A stretch of 64,000 nucleotides of DNA, taken from Silene latifolia. Its lineage: Eukaryota > Streptophyta > Magnoliopsida > Caryophyllales > Caryophyllaceae. Shown in pieces: positions 61,785 through 64,000 of this stretch. Position numbers and translations under genes: made by a program. Numbering within the stretch: the stretch's first letter is position 1; every line of letters starts with the position of its first letter. The stretch is taken from contig NC_133526.1 in assembly GCF_048544455.1 (NCBI RefSeq), positions 8,262,001-8,326,000 of the forward strand, written 5' to 3'. A model generated the notes under the pieces. That model saw nothing but the letters and a program-made list of their open reading frames with translations. It searched no databases and was not told the DNA's origin.

Positions 61785-63203
61785 GACCATCCCCAAGCAA
61801 AAGATCGACTTAATCGGGTCAATCAGAATTTTACTCTTAATCACCCCTTATTAACTTGACTCATTTTTACCCTTCCAAGCAAAAGGTCACGACCTAGGTC
61901 CATTAATCCAATCATTTTCCACTTTTCAACATTTCTAATCATTTTCAATCATTTCCCACATTTTCTACCCCACTAAAACCCCTCTCTTACTTTTTCAATT
62001 GATATTTACTAACTAATTATATACAAGTTTTTATTATAATTTAAAAAAAATAAAAGTACTCCAATATATTAAACATTAATTTAATGACATACACTTCTGA
62101 AAAAAATTACTCCCTCCTATTTCCTTATATCTTCCTCTTTCTTTTGGGCACAAAAATTAAGAAAGGGGAAGAAAGAAGGAATAAAGTAGAATAAAGTATT
62201 GTAAGTTGTGAAATTTACAGGTGAGAGAAAATAATAAAGAATGAATGATGAATAAAGTATAGATAAAGTAATGAGAGTTGTTGATTTTTTAGGAGAGAGA
62301 AGTTAATAAAAAAATGAATGAAACTTACCAAAAAGGGAAAGAGAGAAGATAATCAAACTTGTGTGAAAAATGAAAGAGGGAAGATAATAGAAAACTGGAG
62401 GGAGTATTAAATAACAAAGTTAAAATTTAATAATCGAAAAGACGATTTCATTGACAATAAAAAAACCCGCATACATAATTAAAAAAACTGCATACATAGT
62501 TTTTTTTTTTTTAAAAAAAAAGCAAACATGATACACTAAAACTTGGGAGAGACGGTCTCTCACTAAGTTATTGAGAGACCAAACTTTCGTACCCTTTTAT
62601 TTGTATTTCGTACCATTTTTATTGTTGATTGTGACATAGTAATTTTGTACCTATATACATAATAAATGTACCCATTTTATCATTAATCATGATTTGTACC
62701 TATTTTATTATCTTTAATACCACTTTTTCTCAAAATTGTACAATGATCTCTCAATAAAACTTATTAAGAAACCGTCTCTCAGACGACCTACTATGATACT
62801 ACGAAATAATATAAAGCATCCGAAATTAATTTTAGTTACGAAAGTTTTGCCAAATATGCTCAATGAGATCATTTTTCAGAGCGATATGAGTGGCATAATC
62901 ACGAATTTCACAATGAATTTCTACGAATCGTTCTTGACGCTTTTGGCACTTGGGCCTTTGTACTCTTTGTACTTTTAATGTTAATATATTAGTTTTTTTT
63001 TTTTATTGGATTTTAAATATTGTAACCAATTACAATTTGACACATGTAAGGTCAATCCTTGGGTCAATTTGAGCAAGTGAAGGTCATCAATTGACCTCTT
63101 CTCACCTTTTCAACCCTTGGATCACCCTAATCTTTTGCTTAAATGTGGATTAAGGTGACCTTTCACAAATTGACCCCCCAATTGACCTTGCTTGGGGGTG
63201 GTC
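61785..63203. mobile_element. PIF/Harbinger-like non-autonomous element
   Basis: Ends GACCATCCCCAAGCAAAAG and TTGCTTGGGGGTGGTC are inverted repeats, flanked by TAA on both sides (61782-61784, 63204-63206), the PIF/Harbinger target duplication. Inner copies of the arm (CCAAGCAAAAGGTCACG near 61876, and CTTTTGCTT near 63134) suggest repeated termini. The 1.4-kb body has no transposase and hosts a Stowaway MITE. Confidence 0.75.
62110..62404. mobile_element. Stowaway-like MITE nested in the PIF-like element
   Basis: CTCCCTCCTATTTCCTTATA at the left and the mirrored AACTGGAGGGAG at the right are flanked by TA (62108-62109, 62405-62406). The inner arms CTTCCTCTTTC and GAAAGAGGGAAG pair. Confidence 0.75.
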
Positions 63204-63206
63204 TAA

Positions 63207-64000
63207 TAAGGCAGGTTGGTATAAAAGTTAGCAAGTTGCGACACAAATACAGAAGTTTCCCCCCACTAATCATATATTATATTAAAGCAATAACCGCAAG
63301 CCCCGTTGATCACCACGTGTCACAACTCCTTCAAATGCCACGTGTCAGTTTCTATTTAAAAAAATAATATAAAGATTTGCAATCACGTTGGGAGATGTTT
63401 GAACAGTTTAGGAGATAATTTTACTGTATTATTTTTCTCATGTTTTAGGAGTCATTTTCGGCAGAATATTTCAACAAGTCAACTTAAAAATATTTAGGAG
63501 ATATTTTCAGTATCATTTTTCTAACATATTTTCGGTATAATTTTTTTTAGGAGATATTTGCGCAATTTTTAAGGAGATATTTTCCGCAAAATATTTGACA
63601 ATAAAAATGTGCAAAAAGTCTAACAGATATCTAAATGAATGATTCAGTGTTTTTTGTTACATGAATCAACGTCCCTACTTAGAGGATCTTTTAGGAAATA
63701 TTTAATTATGGATTGTAACCCTAATTAGTTAGAAAGTATAAAACTAATTGAATGATAATATATGATTCCGTATAATCACAAAAAAATGCCGAATTTAACT
63801 CCAAAAATATCGCCCTACTCTGATACACCGGAAATCACTTTGATTGAAAGATTATAGGAAAAAGATTTTAATTGTTACCGAATTTTTAATTATGGATTGT
63901 AACCTTAATTAGTTAGAAAAATTATAGGAAAAATATCACAAATTTTGCCAATTTCAGCTCGCCAAAAATCTCACCCAAATCAAATCTATTATACGAAATA
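63207..64000. other. AT-rich gene-free end of the window
   Basis: Two CACGTGTCA boxes (about 63315 and 63341) in a short, less AT-rich stretch are G-box-like words. The rest has repeated GGAGATATTTTC-type words (63400-63600) and a duplicated TTAATTATGGATTGTAACC (near 63700 and 63887). No gene was seen. Confidence 0.4.

Overview
The window is nuclear DNA from a flowering plant, probably a eudicot; I cannot name the species. Both intact genes have many introns with GT/AG borders. The intergenic DNA is AT-rich and full of MITEs, a SINE and LINE fragments, and a 27-kb nest of LTR retrotransposons fills the middle. No CRISPR array, bacterial gene, rRNA or genuine tRNA gene was seen.

Layout. 1-2782: the 3' end of a Tat-like Ty3 element, with an antisense ORF (aORF) of the PF04195 'putative gypsy type transposon' kind and a 1.0-kb LTR. 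2783-5671: an LTR-like stretch and gene-poor DNA. 5672-11969 (minus): a complete 12-exon cytokinin receptor histidine kinase, best matching AHK2 (predicted 1129 aa). 14148-22168 (minus): a complete 20-exon organellar (mitochondrial, HSP90.6/TRAP1-type) HSP90, predicted 794 aa, with a heat-shock element just upstream. I traced both reading frames exon by exon and all splice phases agree. 22334-27446: AT-rich DNA with recurring ATGGTTACAT-like words and no convincing gene. 27447-29302: the 3' half of a non-LTR (LINE) reverse transcriptase pseudogene, ending in a (TAA)n tail that runs into a roughly 300-bp (AAT)n microsatellite.

30356-57395 is one composite. A minus-oriented Tat-like Ty3 element (LTRs 30356-31440 and, truncated, 56827-57395) carries a plus-strand aORF at its left and gag/protease/RNase H remnants at its right. 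Two later elements sit inside it. A plus-oriented, apparently non-coding LTR element (33349-40723, TSD GAGGG) splits the aORF. A minus-oriented element with 2.6-kb LTRs and only a Gag-like ORF (42240-53656, TSD CCGTG) lies in a 34-bp minisatellite. 57413-59367 holds the 5' part of the same LINE family, split by a 1.1-kb non-autonomous hAT element with an 8-bp TSD. A Ty1-copia integrase fragment and several MITEs, including a 1.4-kb PIF/Harbinger-like element with a Stowaway inside it, fill the rest.

The two host genes are unrelated in function: plasma or ER membrane perception of cytokinin with a His-to-Asp phosphorelay, and protein folding in mitochondria. Everything else is transposon biology. 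The most distinctive feature is the antisense gene of the Tat-like element. It occurs in two copies here, each with a 99-bp intron at the same place, and each LTR has TATA boxes on both strands.
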